DNA of 43,302 nucleotides from an uncultured Spirochaetaceae bacterium (GCA_902785455.1 CACZYY010000014.1:1-43302); one strand, 5' to 3'. Positions 1 through 8,721 are shown, numbered from the stretch's first letter. The notes: generated from the letters alone by a model not told the origin. Program-made: numbers and translations.

Positions 1-152
1 GGCCAGGTGCCGTTTCCCATTTTGTAGGAATTTTTGCCCCGCCCCACGACTGTCGGAATAATCGTGTAAAGCACGCCGGGAATATGTTCTTCCATGAGAG
101 AGACAATTTCGTCCTGTACGGACTGGTTGGCGATAATTTCACATCTAGTCAT
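1..152 (-). CDS. P-II-like small regulatory protein, 3' part outside window
   Basis: The reading frame starts at an ATG on the minus strand and runs off the window edge after about 50 residues. It opens MTRCEIIANQSVQDEI and continues with a glycine-rich segment VVGRGKNSYKMGNGTWP. This resembles the small P-II/CutA-like proteins found next to RND efflux genes in Bacteroidetes and spirochaetes. The start codon overlaps the stop codon of the RND pump gene in the sequence ATGACTAG, so the two are probably translationally coupled and the protein belongs to the efflux operon. Family members are ferredoxin-fold trimers; a ligand and target cannot be read here. The assignment rests on a partial N-terminus and genomic position, so a generic hypothetical protein remains possible. 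Confidence 0.6.
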   Translation of the reverse strand, partial: MTRCEIIANQSVQDEIVSLMEEHIPGVLYTIIPTVVGRGKNSYKMGNGTW

Positions 153-3100
153 TTTTATCCTCCGCCAGAAGCACCTTGATTCTGCTCTTGTGTATGTTCT
201 TTTCTTTCATCACGAGCGAGTACAAAACCGGGATGAAGAAGAGCGTGATGAATGTGGAGCTTGTGAGGCCGCCTACAACTGCGACGCCGATTGGCTGAAC
301 CATGCCTGCGCTGCCTGTCGTGGCAAAACACATCGGAACCATGCCCAAAATCGTGGTGAGCGTTGTCATCAAAACCGGGCGCAAACGGCTTGCACCGGCT
401 TCCAGGCAGGCTTCTTTCATTTTGTAGCCACGGTCAATCAAAAGATTCGTGTAATCAACGAGGATGATTCCGTTGTTTACGACGATTCCGACGAGCATAA
501 TCAGGCCGACTGCACTCATCATGCTGAATGCCTGACCCGTGAGTTTGTAAACGAACACAACGCCGATAATCAGGAATGGAATTGTCATCAGGTTGATGAA
601 CGGAGCCTTAAAACTTTCGTAAGTTCCGGCCATTACGCCGAATACGAGCAGGATTGCCATCAAAATGATAAGTCCGTAAACCTGGCCCTGCTCCTGTGTG
701 TCCTTCCAGTTGCCTTCATAAGAAATTGTTACGCCGTCCGGGACGATGAATGTGCTTGCGATACCGGCTTTGATGTCATCTTCAACCTCGTAGTCATTTC
801 GCTTACCGTTGTTGTCCGCGCTCACGGTGACAACTCGTGTTTGATTTGCACGGCGGATCGAAACTGGCCCCAAACCTTTGACGACTTTCGCAAAATTGGC
901 CACGCTGACCTTGCCTTTGCTTCCGTTCACATAAATCTGCTCCAAATCTGAGACGCTCTTTCTGTCGCCCGGCTGATAAAGAAGAACCATGCTGTATTCC
1001 TTTCCGTCCTGGCGGTAAGTCGTTGCCGTAACACCGTTAATTGCATAATTGATTTCCCTTGCGACGGTTGTAACGTCAACGCCGAACGAATATGCTCGCT
1101 GGCGGTCAATTTCAATCTCAACTTCAGGCAAACCTTCCTCAGTATCTATCGACACTTCTCCGACATCAGGAATTGAATCCATTACGTCACGAACCTGCGA
1201 AGCAACTTTGAGAGCCGCATCCAGGTCATCCGAGCGGATTTTCAGCTTGAAGGAAGCACCTGTCATCTGCCTCATAAATCCCTGCGAGAATGAGAATCGG
1301 GCATCAGTGAAATCACCGAAATGTGCGCGGAGTTTCTGCTGAATCGTCTCGCTCGTATCAATCTGCTCCTCTGTGCTCGGCAAGTTAATCTGAATCGAAG
1401 CCTTGTACGATGAACTTGAGCCCCATCCGGTTCCAATCGAAGTAATCAGAGTTGTGTAGCCCTTGATTTCTTCCTCACAGATTTTTTCAAATGACTTGAT
1501 TACAGCCGTAGTTTCGCTCAAAGTCGTTCCAATCGGCATCGTAAGGTTCAATGTAACGCTATCGTCGCTGCCGCCGGTCATCATCTGAATTCGCAAGGTT
1601 GGAATAAAAACAAAGGCCATTAAAAGAACGCTCACGCAGACAATACAAGTAACAAGCCTGTGTGAAAGTGCAGAATTAAGTGCTTTTCTGTAAACTCCAG
1701 TCAGCTTCACGAGCGGGATTTCGAGCAATTCATAGAATTTTTTGAGTGGCTTGAAAGTCACCGGTTTTTCCTTACGGTTTGTGAGCGGAAAGAATTTGCC
1801 CGCAAGAACAGGAACAAGGAAAATCGCTACGAAAAGCGAAGAAACCAGCGCAATTACGACCGTAAAAATGATTCCCTTGAACATCTGCCCCATCATTCCC
1901 AGATTTTTCATAAAGAAAAGAAACGGAATAAATACGCAGATTGTCGTGAGATTGCCCGAAACAACCGACATGACCATTTCCTGAGAGCCGAGAACCGCCG
2001 CGACCTTTGGCTGTGCGCCGCGAGTCCTGTAAACGTAGATATTCTCAATCATAACGATTGAGGCATCGACAATCATACCGACACCCAGAATGAGTCCTGT
2101 CAAAGTCATCATATTGAGCGTGATTCCCGCAAAATTCATGCACAAAAGGGTAATAACGATGGAAAGTGGAATCGAAATCGCAATAATCATCGTTGACTTG
2201 CCCGACTTCAAAAAGAGGAAGAGAATTATGACCGCAAGCAAGAGGCCTGTATAAGCGGACTCAATCAGAGTGTTGATTGTATCGTTGATTGATGTGGAAG
2301 AGTCGCGGATTATCTCAAGGCGGATGTCGCTCGGCAAGATTTCCTGGATTTCAGCAAGCTTTTCCCGGGCCGCCTTTGCAACAGTAACGGTATTTTTGCC
2401 CGACTGCTTTGTGATGCTCACGTAAACGCCCTGCTGACCGTTGATGTAAACTTCGCTGGACTTGTCCTTGTAGCCCATGTAAGCCGTACCGATGTCGCTG
2501 AGCTTGACTCCGTAGCCGTTCAAGGTCGTGATAATCGTATTGTTTACTTCATCGATGCTGGCAAATTCGCCTGTAGTTCGGATTGTGTAGTCGTGGGTTC
2601 CCTCTGTGATTTTTCCGCCGCCAAGCTCAAGATTCTGCTTGCCCAGAGCCGAATAAACGCCTGCCATGGTGAGGCCGTAAGCCGCAAGCCTGTTCTGGGA
2701 AATGTCAACGCGCACGATTTTCTGCCGTCCGCCTGAAACGCTGGCTTCCGCAATGCCGTCTACTTGCTCAAACAAATCGACAATCTGGTCTTCGGCGATC
2801 TGCTTCAAGTCATCATTGGAACGGTTTCCGCGCACCGCAATTCGCATAATCGGCATGGAATCCGAGTCCATCTTAAAAATCGTCGGTGTGCCCGCCTCAT
2901 CCGGCAGATTCCTTGTTACGCGGCTGATTTTGTCGCGCACGTCGTTGGTCGCAGAGTCCAAATCGGTTCCGTAATTGAATTCAAGAGAAATTGAAGAAGA
3001 ACCTGCTGAAGAAGTCGAAGTAAGATTTTTGAGTCCGCTCACCGAAACGAGCTGTCCTTCAAGCACCTTAGTTACGGCTTTTTCGACAGATTCCGGTCCT

Positions 3101-3261
3101 GCGTTCGTGTATGAAGTTCGCACCGTGATGTAAGGATTCTCAACATCCGGCATCAAACTGATTGCTACATTTTTGAGCGTGAACAATCCCATAATCAGGA
3201 GAAGAACAAAGACAATCAGCGTGAGCACAGGATGATCAAGCGTTTTTTTAGATATGCTCAT
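145..3261 (-). CDS. RND (HAE-family) multidrug efflux permease, BesB/AcrB-like
   Basis: Inner-membrane proton-driven exporter of the AcrB superfamily, 1038 aa, the usual length. It has the typical N-terminal helix (LTLIVFVLLLIMGLFTL), the porter-domain segment VEKAVTKVLEG, and the two internally repeated halves of six membrane helices with large periplasmic loops. In TM4 the sequence reads GMIVDASIVMIENI: Asp399 matches AcrB D407 but the second acid (D408) is Ala400. In TM10 it reads GIVVNNGIILVDY, so Asn929 occupies the AcrB K940 position. This is a known variation in non-AcrB HAE groups but changes the proton-relay set. It is last but one in the order TolC, adaptor, pump, P-II-like, the same core order as Borrelia besC-besA-besB. 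It starts 3 nt after the adaptor stop. Substrate cannot be inferred. Confidence 0.95.
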   Translation of the reverse strand: MSISKKTLDHPVLTLIVFVLLLIMGLFTLKNVAISLMPDVENPYITVRTSYTNAGPESVEKAVTKVLEGQLVSVSGLKNLTSTSSAGSSSISLEFNYGTDLDSATNDVRDKISRVTRNLPDEAGTPTIFKMDSDSMPIMRIAVRGNRSNDDLKQIAEDQIVDLFEQVDGIAEASVSGGRQKIVRVDISQNRLAAYGLTMAGVYSALGKQNLELGGGKITEGTHDYTIRTTGEFASIDEVNNTIITTLNGYGVKLSDIGTAYMGYKDKSSEVYINGQQGVYVSITKQSGKNTVTVAKAAREKLAEIQEILPSDIRLEIIRDSSTSINDTINTLIESAYTGLLLAVIILFLFLKSGKSTMIIAISIPLSIVITLLCMNFAGITLNMMTLTGLILGVGMIVDASIVMIENIYVYRTRGAQPKVAAVLGSQEMVMSVVSGNLTTICVFIPFLFFMKNLGMMGQMFKGIIFTVVIALVSSLFVAIFLVPVLAGKFFPLTNRKEKPVTFKPLKKFYELLEIPLVKLTGVYRKALNSALSHRLVTCIVCVSVLLMAFVFIPTLRIQMMTGGSDDSVTLNLTMPIGTTLSETTAVIKSFEKICEEEIKGYTTLITSIGTGWGSSSSYKASIQINLPSTEEQIDTSETIQQKLRAHFGDFTDARFSFSQGFMRQMTGASFKLKIRSDDLDAALKVASQVRDVMDSIPDVGEVSIDTEEGLPEVEIEIDRQRAYSFGVDVTTVAREINYAINGVTATTYRQDGKEYSMVLLYQPGDRKSVSDLEQIYVNGSKGKVSVANFAKVVKGLGPVSIRRANQTRVVTVSADNNGKRNDYEVEDDIKAGIASTFIVPDGVTISYEGNWKDTQEQGQVYGLIILMAILLVFGVMAGTYESFKAPFINLMTIPFLIIGVVFVYKLTGQAFSMMSAVGLIMLVGIVVNNGIILVDYTNLLIDRGYKMKEACLEAGASRLRPVLMTTLTTILGMVPMCFATTGSAGMVQPIGVAVVGGLTSSTFITLFFIPVLYSLVMKEKNIHKSRIKVLLAEDKND

Positions 3262-3264
3262 AAA

Positions 3265-4224
3265 CTATTCCTTTTTCTCTGGCTTCGCACTTTCAGCCTT
3301 GTTGCCAATGTCCTGAATTTTTGAACCGTCGCCGAGAGAAGTCTGTCCCTGAACTACAACTTTTTCACCCGCTTTTACGCCAGTCAAAATCTGAACGATT
3401 CCATCAACTGTATTTCCGAGCGTAACTTCACGTTTTGAAACAGTTGAATCCTCGTTCACAACGTATGCAAAATAGCTGTCTCCGTTCTGAACAAGCGAGT
3501 CTTTTGGCATAACTACTGCTCCGGTGTAATCTTCCGTAAAAAGTTTGACCTTTCCGAACATTCCTGCATTAACGCGCTCATCTTTCGTATCAAAATGAAG
3601 GAGAACTTCCTTTGTGCGGCTTACAGTGTCAACGACCGGGCTAACTCTCGTGACAGTCGCCTTAAAAATAACGCCAGGATAAGCCTCAACCGAAATATCT
3701 GCCTTGAGACCAGGTTTTAAAACCGCAAAGAACCGCTCAGGAATATTCGCGCTCACCTGCAAATTCGTAATGTCTCCGATAATCGCAATCGTCGTATTTG
3801 TTGAGACTGTAGTACCGTTTTTGAGAGGAGTTGAAATGATGCTTCCAGAAATCGGAGCATAAACCGGACTTTTTTTGTAATACTGACCAGGCGCGCTCGG
3901 ATCAATGTAAGCAATAATATCCCCGCGCTTCACTGGAGAACCAAGCATTACATTCGTTTCCATAACTTTGCCCGAAACATCCGGGAAAACATTTACCGAG
4001 TTCTGGCTTTCAATCTCGCCGTTCGTTGAAATATATCCGTGCAGAACAGTTTCTTCAAGAATCTGAGTTTTGACAGAAACGACAGAATTTCCGCCTCGTC
4101 CTCGCCTCATTCCGCCCGCATTCTGATTTGCACCAGCCTGTTTTCTTGCAACAACGACACAAATTCCCAGCAAAGCAAGAACCGCCACAACAACAATCTG
4201 CGGTTTAGTCAATTTCAATTTCAT
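3265..4224 (-). CDS. RND periplasmic adaptor (membrane fusion protein), hairpin-less BesA-like
   Basis: Membrane-fusion protein of 319 aa linking pump and outer-membrane channel. It begins with a single hydrophobic anchor (residues about 8-27, IVVVAVLALLGICVVVA) and no lipobox. It then has a split lipoyl domain: first half around FPDVSGKVMETNVMLG, second half around VYAPISGSIISTPLKNG. A beta-barrel and membrane-proximal domain follow, ending in TGVKAGEKVVVQG. Only about 15 residues (DPSAPGQYYKKSP) join the two lipoyl halves, so the long alpha-helical hairpin that contacts TolC in AcrA is missing. The same absence has been reported for Borrelia BesA. The C-terminus is lysine- and glutamate-rich. 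It lies 3 nt upstream of the pump gene and about 100 nt after the TolC gene, with a structured repeat between. Confidence 0.93.
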   Translation of the reverse strand: MKLKLTKPQIVVVAVLALLGICVVVARKQAGANQNAGGMRRGRGGNSVVSVKTQILEETVLHGYISTNGEIESQNSVNVFPDVSGKVMETNVMLGSPVKRGDIIAYIDPSAPGQYYKKSPVYAPISGSIISTPLKNGTTVSTNTTIAIIGDITNLQVSANIPERFFAVLKPGLKADISVEAYPGVIFKATVTRVSPVVDTVSRTKEVLLHFDTKDERVNAGMFGKVKLFTEDYTGAVVMPKDSLVQNGDSYFAYVVNEDSTVSKREVTLGNTVDGIVQILTGVKAGEKVVVQGQTSLGDGSKIQDIGNKAESAKPEKKE

Positions 4225-4241
4225 AGTTAACTCCTAATAAT

Positions 4242-4323
4242 TGCCACACAGATTCGAGATTCCTACGGAATCTCACAATATATTTTCAATGATTTTGCGT
4301 AGCAAAATCGAATCAGTGTGGCA
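4242..4323. repeat. Family A palindromic repeat, copy 1 (inverted orientation)
   Basis: Outer arms GCCACACAGATTCGA and TCGAATCAGTGTGGC enclose two hairpins, GAGATTCC-TAC-GGAATCTC and GATTTTGC-GTA-GCAAAATC. The outer stem has one mismatch. The element lies inside the efflux operon, between the TolC and adaptor genes, where it would be transcribed and could affect mRNA processing or relative expression. Confidence 0.9.
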
Positions 4324-4328
4324 TTCTT

Positions 4329-5648
4329 TTATTTTCCCAAAGTACCGAAATCTACGCCAATCGTGTTTTCAAGATTCAGAATCGTTTTAATCAGCGTTAA
4401 TGTCTCGCTCTTCAACGAAACCTGTGCGTTCAGCAAAGAAGTGTTCGCGTTCTGCAAAGTAAGCAAATCTTTTGTACCGCGATTGTAAGCCTCTGCCGTC
4501 ATGTCATAAGTTTTTTGTGCCAGCGTGACATTCGCCTGTTTGTATTTGATTGACTCCTGGCTTTGCTTAATCGAACGCAAGCTCGACATTACTGTTCGCG
4601 CAAGATCTTTCTTTTCATTATCAAGCTGAAGTTCCAGCTTTTTGACCTTATCCTGAGCCGAATCTATCGCATCGTTGCGAGCCGACCATGGAAGAACGCC
4701 GTCAAGCGGAATCGTAGCAGAAAGTGATATTGAAGCCGATTTTTTGGCTTTTTTGTCCTCTGGAAGTGTTCCGTCATAACCGACATACCATTTTTCATCG
4801 CTCCAGTTAAAAGAAGCGTTCAAAATCGGAGCAAAAGCCGAAAATCTCTTTTCAAGCACGGAATTCTTCGCATTTTCAAGTTCATATTCAAGCAATTTAA
4901 TAGAAGAAGATTGCACAGTTTTTACATCAACTGATATTTCGTTCAGGTTTATTAAATCATCAAGTGTTCCCGCAAGCTCGATATTCTCAGCAAGATGAAG
5001 CCCCAGAGTCTGCTTGAAGCTCGCCAAATCGTTCAGGAAAGTCGTCCTGGTGCTCTCAACAGTCGGGATTTTGCTCTTATAATTTACTTCTGCCGAAAGA
5101 ACGTCAATTTCGCTGAGCCGGCCCTGATTGTACTTGGCAAGATTGTTGTTGTACTGAGTTTTCGCAATCTCAAGATTTCGTTCCTGCAAAATAATGTTCT
5201 CGCGCTCGTACAAAAGGCCATAAAAAGCCACACGCACGCCAAGCTCAACAGATTTCACAGCATCGTCAAAAGTGAGTTTTCCAGATTCATAAGCAATTTT
5301 CGCAGCGTTCATAGAAGTAAAAAGATTTGCGCTCAAAGAAACAGAAACAGTAGCCGAAACACCAAAACTGGCCGTATAGTTTGAATCCGAATCACTCAAA
5401 GCATCAATCGGAACCGTAGAAGAAGCAGAAACACTGGCAGAAGTAATCATGCTGTTCCAGGAATGAGCTTTTGCCCGCGCCACCGCATCAAGAGTAATCT
5501 GAGAACTTGCAACCGAAACATTGTTCTTTTTGGCAAGCTCCACAGCCTCGTCAACAGTCAGTGAACGGACAGTCTCATTTTCAGATTGTCCAAAACTCAT
5601 CGCTGAAGCCAGAATCAGCATCAACGACACCAAAATTTTACTTTTCAT
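4329..5648 (-). CDS. TolC-family outer-membrane efflux protein (BesC-like)
   Basis: Outer-membrane channel of 439 aa with a clear signal peptide (MKSKILVSLMLILASAMSFG, cleavage before QSE). Two OEP repeats follow. The first starts with LTVDEAVELAKKNN, the hallmark of the family, and the second around SLSATIPLDGVLPWSARN. Long amphipathic helices such as QERNLEIAKTQYNNNLAKYNQGRLSEIDVL and AQKTYDMTAEAYNRGTKDLL form the periplasmic tunnel. It is first in the minus-strand efflux operon, so its promoter should drive all four genes. A candidate promoter (CTGAAA, 17 nt, TGTTAT) ends 6 nt before the ATG, and there is no well-spaced ribosome-binding site. That fits a leaderless start but is weaker than the other examples in this window. 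Confidence 0.93.
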   Translation of the reverse strand: MKSKILVSLMLILASAMSFGQSENETVRSLTVDEAVELAKKNNVSVASSQITLDAVARAKAHSWNSMITSASVSASSTVPIDALSDSDSNYTASFGVSATVSVSLSANLFTSMNAAKIAYESGKLTFDDAVKSVELGVRVAFYGLLYERENIILQERNLEIAKTQYNNNLAKYNQGRLSEIDVLSAEVNYKSKIPTVESTRTTFLNDLASFKQTLGLHLAENIELAGTLDDLINLNEISVDVKTVQSSSIKLLEYELENAKNSVLEKRFSAFAPILNASFNWSDEKWYVGYDGTLPEDKKAKKSASISLSATIPLDGVLPWSARNDAIDSAQDKVKKLELQLDNEKKDLARTVMSSLRSIKQSQESIKYKQANVTLAQKTYDMTAEAYNRGTKDLLTLQNANTSLLNAQVSLKSETLTLIKTILNLENTIGVDFGTLGK

Positions 5649-5720
5649 ACCCTTATAACATCGGCAAAAAATCTTGGTTTCAGCAAAATTGATTAATAAA
5701 ACTCTTATAAAAAATTTTTC

Positions 5721-5749
5721 TTGCCGATTCTCTAAAAATTCTATATTTT
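5721..5749 (+). promoter_or_regulatory. Candidate sigma-70 promoter of groES
   Basis: TTGCCG, a 17-nt spacer and TATTTT precede groES by 37 nt, followed by a strong GGAGG ribosome-binding site. No CIRCE inverted repeat (TTAGCACTC-N9-GAGTGCTAA) is visible here, so HrcA control through that operator is not supported. Confidence 0.45.
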
Positions 5750-5786
5750 AAAAGTATCAAAATGATTTATTTTTTGGAGGAAATAT

Positions 5787-6059
5787 ATGAAACTCAAACC
5801 ATTAGCTGACCGTGTACTTCTCAAACAGGAAAAAGCTGAGACAAAAACTGCATCAGGAATCATCATTCCAGAGACAGCACAGGAAAAAACTCAGACTGCC
5901 ACTGTAGAAGCTGTAGGTCCAGGAACAGAGAAAGACCCAATCACAGTTAAAGTTGGTGACCGTGTAATGTACGACAAATACGCCGGAGTTCAGGTAAAAA
6001 TGGACGGCGAAGAGTACTTGATCGTAAAAAACAGCGACATCATCGCCGTTGTTGAGTAA
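5787..6059 (+). CDS. groES: GroES (Cpn10) co-chaperonin
   Basis: Cytosolic heptameric lid of the GroEL chaperonin, 90 aa, within the normal 90-100 aa range. It begins [14 protein letters not shown], carries the mobile loop region around [17 protein letters not shown] that docks onto GroEL, and has the conserved [12 protein letters not shown] and [15 protein letters not shown] strands. A GGAGG ribosome-binding site lies 8 nt before the ATG. No groEL is adjacent: upstream is the divergent efflux operon and downstream is a family B repeat and a convergent gene. A separated groES is, as far as I recall, also the arrangement in T. pallidum. Confidence 0.97.
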   Translation: MKLKPLADRVLLKQEKAETKTASGIIIPETAQEKTQTATVEAVGPGTEKDPITVKVGDRVMYDKYAGVQVKMDGEEYLIVKNSDIIAVVE

Positions 6060-6098
6060 AAGAAGAAAATAAAATATTTTTCACTTGCAGACAAATGC

Positions 6099-6269
6099 AA
6101 AAAAAGGCGTGAAGGAGTGAAACGGCTTACGAAAACACTCGTTTTGTGCTGCCGCGTAAGCGGCAAACGTATATAGTTACAAGCACAAAACGCGTGTAGC
6201 ACAAAACGCGTGTAGCATGCTAGCCTGCGGTTTCGATAAGCCGTTGTCACGACTGGAAGCCTTTTTTTT
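6099..6269 (+). repeat. Family B structured repeat, copy 1, with internal 16-bp duplication
   Basis: About 170 bp between convergent groES and the TPR lipoprotein gene. Nested arms are: ends AAAAAAAGGC/GCCTTTTTTT, stem ACGGCTTA/TAAGCCGT, stem CGTTTTGTGC/GCACAAAACG, and hairpin TGCCGC-GTAA-GCGGCA. This copy alone has a tandem duplication of GCACAAAACGCGTGTA, and its palindrome GCATGCTAGC is altered on the right. The right end is a GC stem followed by eight T, so it may also terminate transcription of groES. Confidence 0.9.
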
Positions 6270-6295
6270 GTTTTATCACAAAAATTGTAAAAAAG

Positions 6296-8230
6296 TTATT
6301 TCTTTTCTATCTGTCTTTTCAGCAATCGTGCGTCCGCGTTGCTCATATCCAGGCTCAGACTGTACCGCAAAGACGTTTTTGCCGCATTCAAATCGCCCAT
6401 ATCTACCTGAATTTTTGCATTTCTGTACAGCAATTTTGATTTGACTTCAGGAAGTTTTGATTTTCCGGCTGCCAAAGTATAAAGCGAAAGAGCCCTTTTT
6501 CGATCACCAGAGCTTGAATAAATCATCGCAAGGTTTGCCGCACTTGAAGAAGCTGCCAAAGGAGAAATTGAATTTATATTTCCTTTCGCATTTGAGTTCT
6601 TTACACCACCGGTTTCGAAAAGCACATATTCATACAATCGTTTTGCCGCAGAAATATTTTTTTCAAGCAAAGAGAAATAAGCCGCAAATTCGATTTCCCA
6701 GATTTCCATTCGGTCTGATTTGTCTGCCGCGCGGTCACCAAATGCAAGCCGCGCAACACTTTCTGGAATCACAGGAACAGTTTCAATTTTTTCGCCGCCA
6801 AAAATATCTGTCTTAACATTTTCGGTTGTACCCGCTTCGGAAGCCTTTTTACGATAATTCAAATCGAATTTGGCATCAATGTAGTTCATGAAAAGACTGC
6901 GGCCTTCGTCAATCAAGCCCCAGGAAAGGAATTTTTGAACTGCAAACTGAACGAGATGTGCCGGATAAAGATTTGTGCCCAGCTCATTCTGTTCAAGTTC
7001 TTCCCAAATTGCCGCTGTTTTTTGAGTAAGGTTAAGTTCAGGATTATCTTTGAGATAAAGAGAAAGCCGCTCGACAATCAAATCATCATTGTGCTTTATT
7101 CCAGCCTTGCTTTCACGCTCAAGAGTGTCCTGCATTCGGTAAAGAGCATCCGCAATCGTGAACTTTGGACGCTCATCATATTCACGCATTTTGTTCGTGC
7201 GCAGGGAAGTTTTTCGCAAAGCCTTTTCAAGCTCTGACATTTGAAGCGGCTGAGAATCCTTCCATGAAAGCTTGCCGTAAGTAATCAACGCAGGAATATA
7301 ATCTGGTTCTGCAATGAGTGCATCAATCAAATATTCATACGATTTTCGGTACTGCTCGTGACGGAAAGCATAAAGTGAAGAATTGACATAAATTGACGGC
7401 TGAATCTTTGCACCTGTCTTTTGAGCATCAGCAATGTATGCCTCACGATTGGCTTCGGCACTTTCCTCGTCATCAAGCATCATGTAAGCATCAGAAGCAA
7501 GAAGAGCCGCACTACCCCTGAGCATTGGTGAGCGCACCTTCTCCAGATTGCGAACCGCAATGTCATAATTGCCAGAATCATACTGAACATAAGCCCAGAA
7601 AAGCGCATCCTGAGAATCTTCAAGCTCGCGCTGCAAAGAAGAAACCAAACCGTAATCGCCCCGAAGAAGATAAATCAACGCGCAGTTTCGGAGCCATCGG
7701 CTGTCATTAGTGCCAACGTAAGTGTCATAATAAGCCGAAGATATTTCGCGCGAAAGAAGCTGTTTTGAAAGTTCCTGAAGATTTTCGTTCTGCAAAAGCT
7801 TTTTCATAAGAGCTTCGGAACGGATAGAGCCGTATTTTGTACCTTCAAGAATTTTTGTAATATCAATTGCTTTTAAAAGCTGCCCGTGCCTGAGTAAAAA
7901 ATGACCGTAAACAGCCGTAAGTTCAAGATTGTCAGGCAGTTTTTTGAGACCTTTAACCAAGACCTTTTGTGCCCGTTTTTCTTCGCCGAGAGTCATGTAA
8001 CGGCGGTAAATTCCAAGCCGTGCAAAAGAACTATATGCTTTTTTTTCGTATTTTTTGAGAAGACGCATTGCTTCGGAAGAATCACCGTTTTTAATAAAAA
8101 TATCGATGCTTTCCATGCCGCTCATAAAAGAAGAATCTTCTGTTTTTGAGCAGGAAGCAAAAAAAATTCCTGCCAGAAAAAGAATTGAACATAACACAAA
8201 TATTTTTCTTACAGCAGGACTTTTTTTCAT
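6296..8230 (-). CDS. TPR-like periplasmic lipoprotein, treponemal conserved
   Basis: 644-aa lipoprotein. The start was placed at the MKKSPAVRK methionine because GGAG lies 7 nt upstream; a longer reading would need a TTG start inside that ribosome-binding site. The signal peptide ends in the lipobox FFASC, with lipidated Cys27. The rest is almost entirely helical and has degenerate tetratricopeptide-like repeats, for example FARLGIYRRYMTLGEEKRAQKVLVKGLKKLPDN split over two helices, and AANLAMIYSSSGDRKRALSLY near the C-terminus. It is the last gene of the alaS-PPIase-nusB cluster, 32 nt after nusB. The position matches a hypothetical gene between groES and nusB that I recall in T. pallidum. 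TPR lipoproteins usually scaffold envelope complexes; no enzymatic motif is visible. Confidence 0.8.
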   Translation of the reverse strand: MKKSPAVRKIFVLCSILFLAGIFFASCSKTEDSSFMSGMESIDIFIKNGDSSEAMRLLKKYEKKAYSSFARLGIYRRYMTLGEEKRAQKVLVKGLKKLPDNLELTAVYGHFLLRHGQLLKAIDITKILEGTKYGSIRSEALMKKLLQNENLQELSKQLLSREISSAYYDTYVGTNDSRWLRNCALIYLLRGDYGLVSSLQRELEDSQDALFWAYVQYDSGNYDIAVRNLEKVRSPMLRGSAALLASDAYMMLDDEESAEANREAYIADAQKTGAKIQPSIYVNSSLYAFRHEQYRKSYEYLIDALIAEPDYIPALITYGKLSWKDSQPLQMSELEKALRKTSLRTNKMREYDERPKFTIADALYRMQDTLERESKAGIKHNDDLIVERLSLYLKDNPELNLTQKTAAIWEELEQNELGTNLYPAHLVQFAVQKFLSWGLIDEGRSLFMNYIDAKFDLNYRKKASEAGTTENVKTDIFGGEKIETVPVIPESVARLAFGDRAADKSDRMEIWEIEFAAYFSLLEKNISAAKRLYEYVLFETGGVKNSNAKGNINSISPLAASSSAANLAMIYSSSGDRKRALSLYTLAAGKSKLPEVKSKLLYRNAKIQVDMGDLNAAKTSLRYSLSLDMSNADARLLKRQIEKK

Positions 8231-8262
8231 CTGGAACTCCAATTTTTAATCTTCATTCCATT

Positions 8263-8721
8263 TTATAGCGTTTTTTTTATATTGTCGAGAATGGCATTCA
8301 CAAACTTGTATGAATCGTCCGGTCCATAGTTCTTTGCAATGTCAACGGCCTCATCGATAACGATAGAAGGCTCAACATCTTTTGTGAACATAAGAGAATA
8401 GACGCTCATTCGCAAAATAGCGATTGTAACTTTATTGACGCGGTTAAAATCCCAGTTTGTGAGATGGGCTTTAATTGTTTCGTCAATTTTTTCGATATTC
8501 TCGATTGTACCGGCAATCAGCATACGTGTGAAAGCAGCACTTTCATCATCAAGCTTAGCCTTTGAAACTGGTTCTTCGGATTCGGAATCTTCGCCTTCGC
8601 GAGCCTCAACCGAATTTGATTCAACCCAGTTCAATTCGAGAACGTCCTTTTCAGTCATTCCACCGACATCCCAAGAGTAAAGCCCCTGGAATGCGGTAAT
8701 TCTAGATTTTCTTCGTGACAT
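8263..8721 (-). CDS. nusB: Transcription antitermination factor NusB
   Basis: All-helical RNA-binding protein, 152 aa, that joins NusE/S10 at boxA RNA in rRNA antitermination. It starts MSRRKSRITAFQGLYSWDVGG, the conserved NusB N-terminus (RRxARexAlQaLY). The conserved C-terminal half includes LTNWDFNRVNKVTIAILRMSVYSL, then VVIDEAVDIAKNYGPDDSYKFVNAILDNI in the usual place. Residues about 35-55 are an acidic insertion (EAREGEDSESEEP) that makes it slightly longer than the family norm of about 140. The start codon shares one base with the stop of the upstream PPIase gene (TAATG), which implies translational coupling. Confidence 0.96.
   Translation of the reverse strand: MSRRKSRITAFQGLYSWDVGGMTEKDVLELNWVESNSVEAREGEDSESEEPVSKAKLDDESAAFTRMLIAGTIENIEKIDETIKAHLTNWDFNRVNKVTIAILRMSVYSLMFTKDVEPSIVIDEAVDIAKNYGPDDSYKFVNAILDNIKKTL

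Noticed and set aside
94..951. Open frame of 285 codons antisense to the RND pump
   Set aside because: It is a shadow of the conserved RND gene on the other strand; it has a cysteine- and histidine-rich unnatural composition and no domain.
5649..5786. CIRCE heat-shock operator before groES
   Set aside because: No TTAGCACTC-N9-GAGTGCTAA-like inverted repeat is present in the interval.
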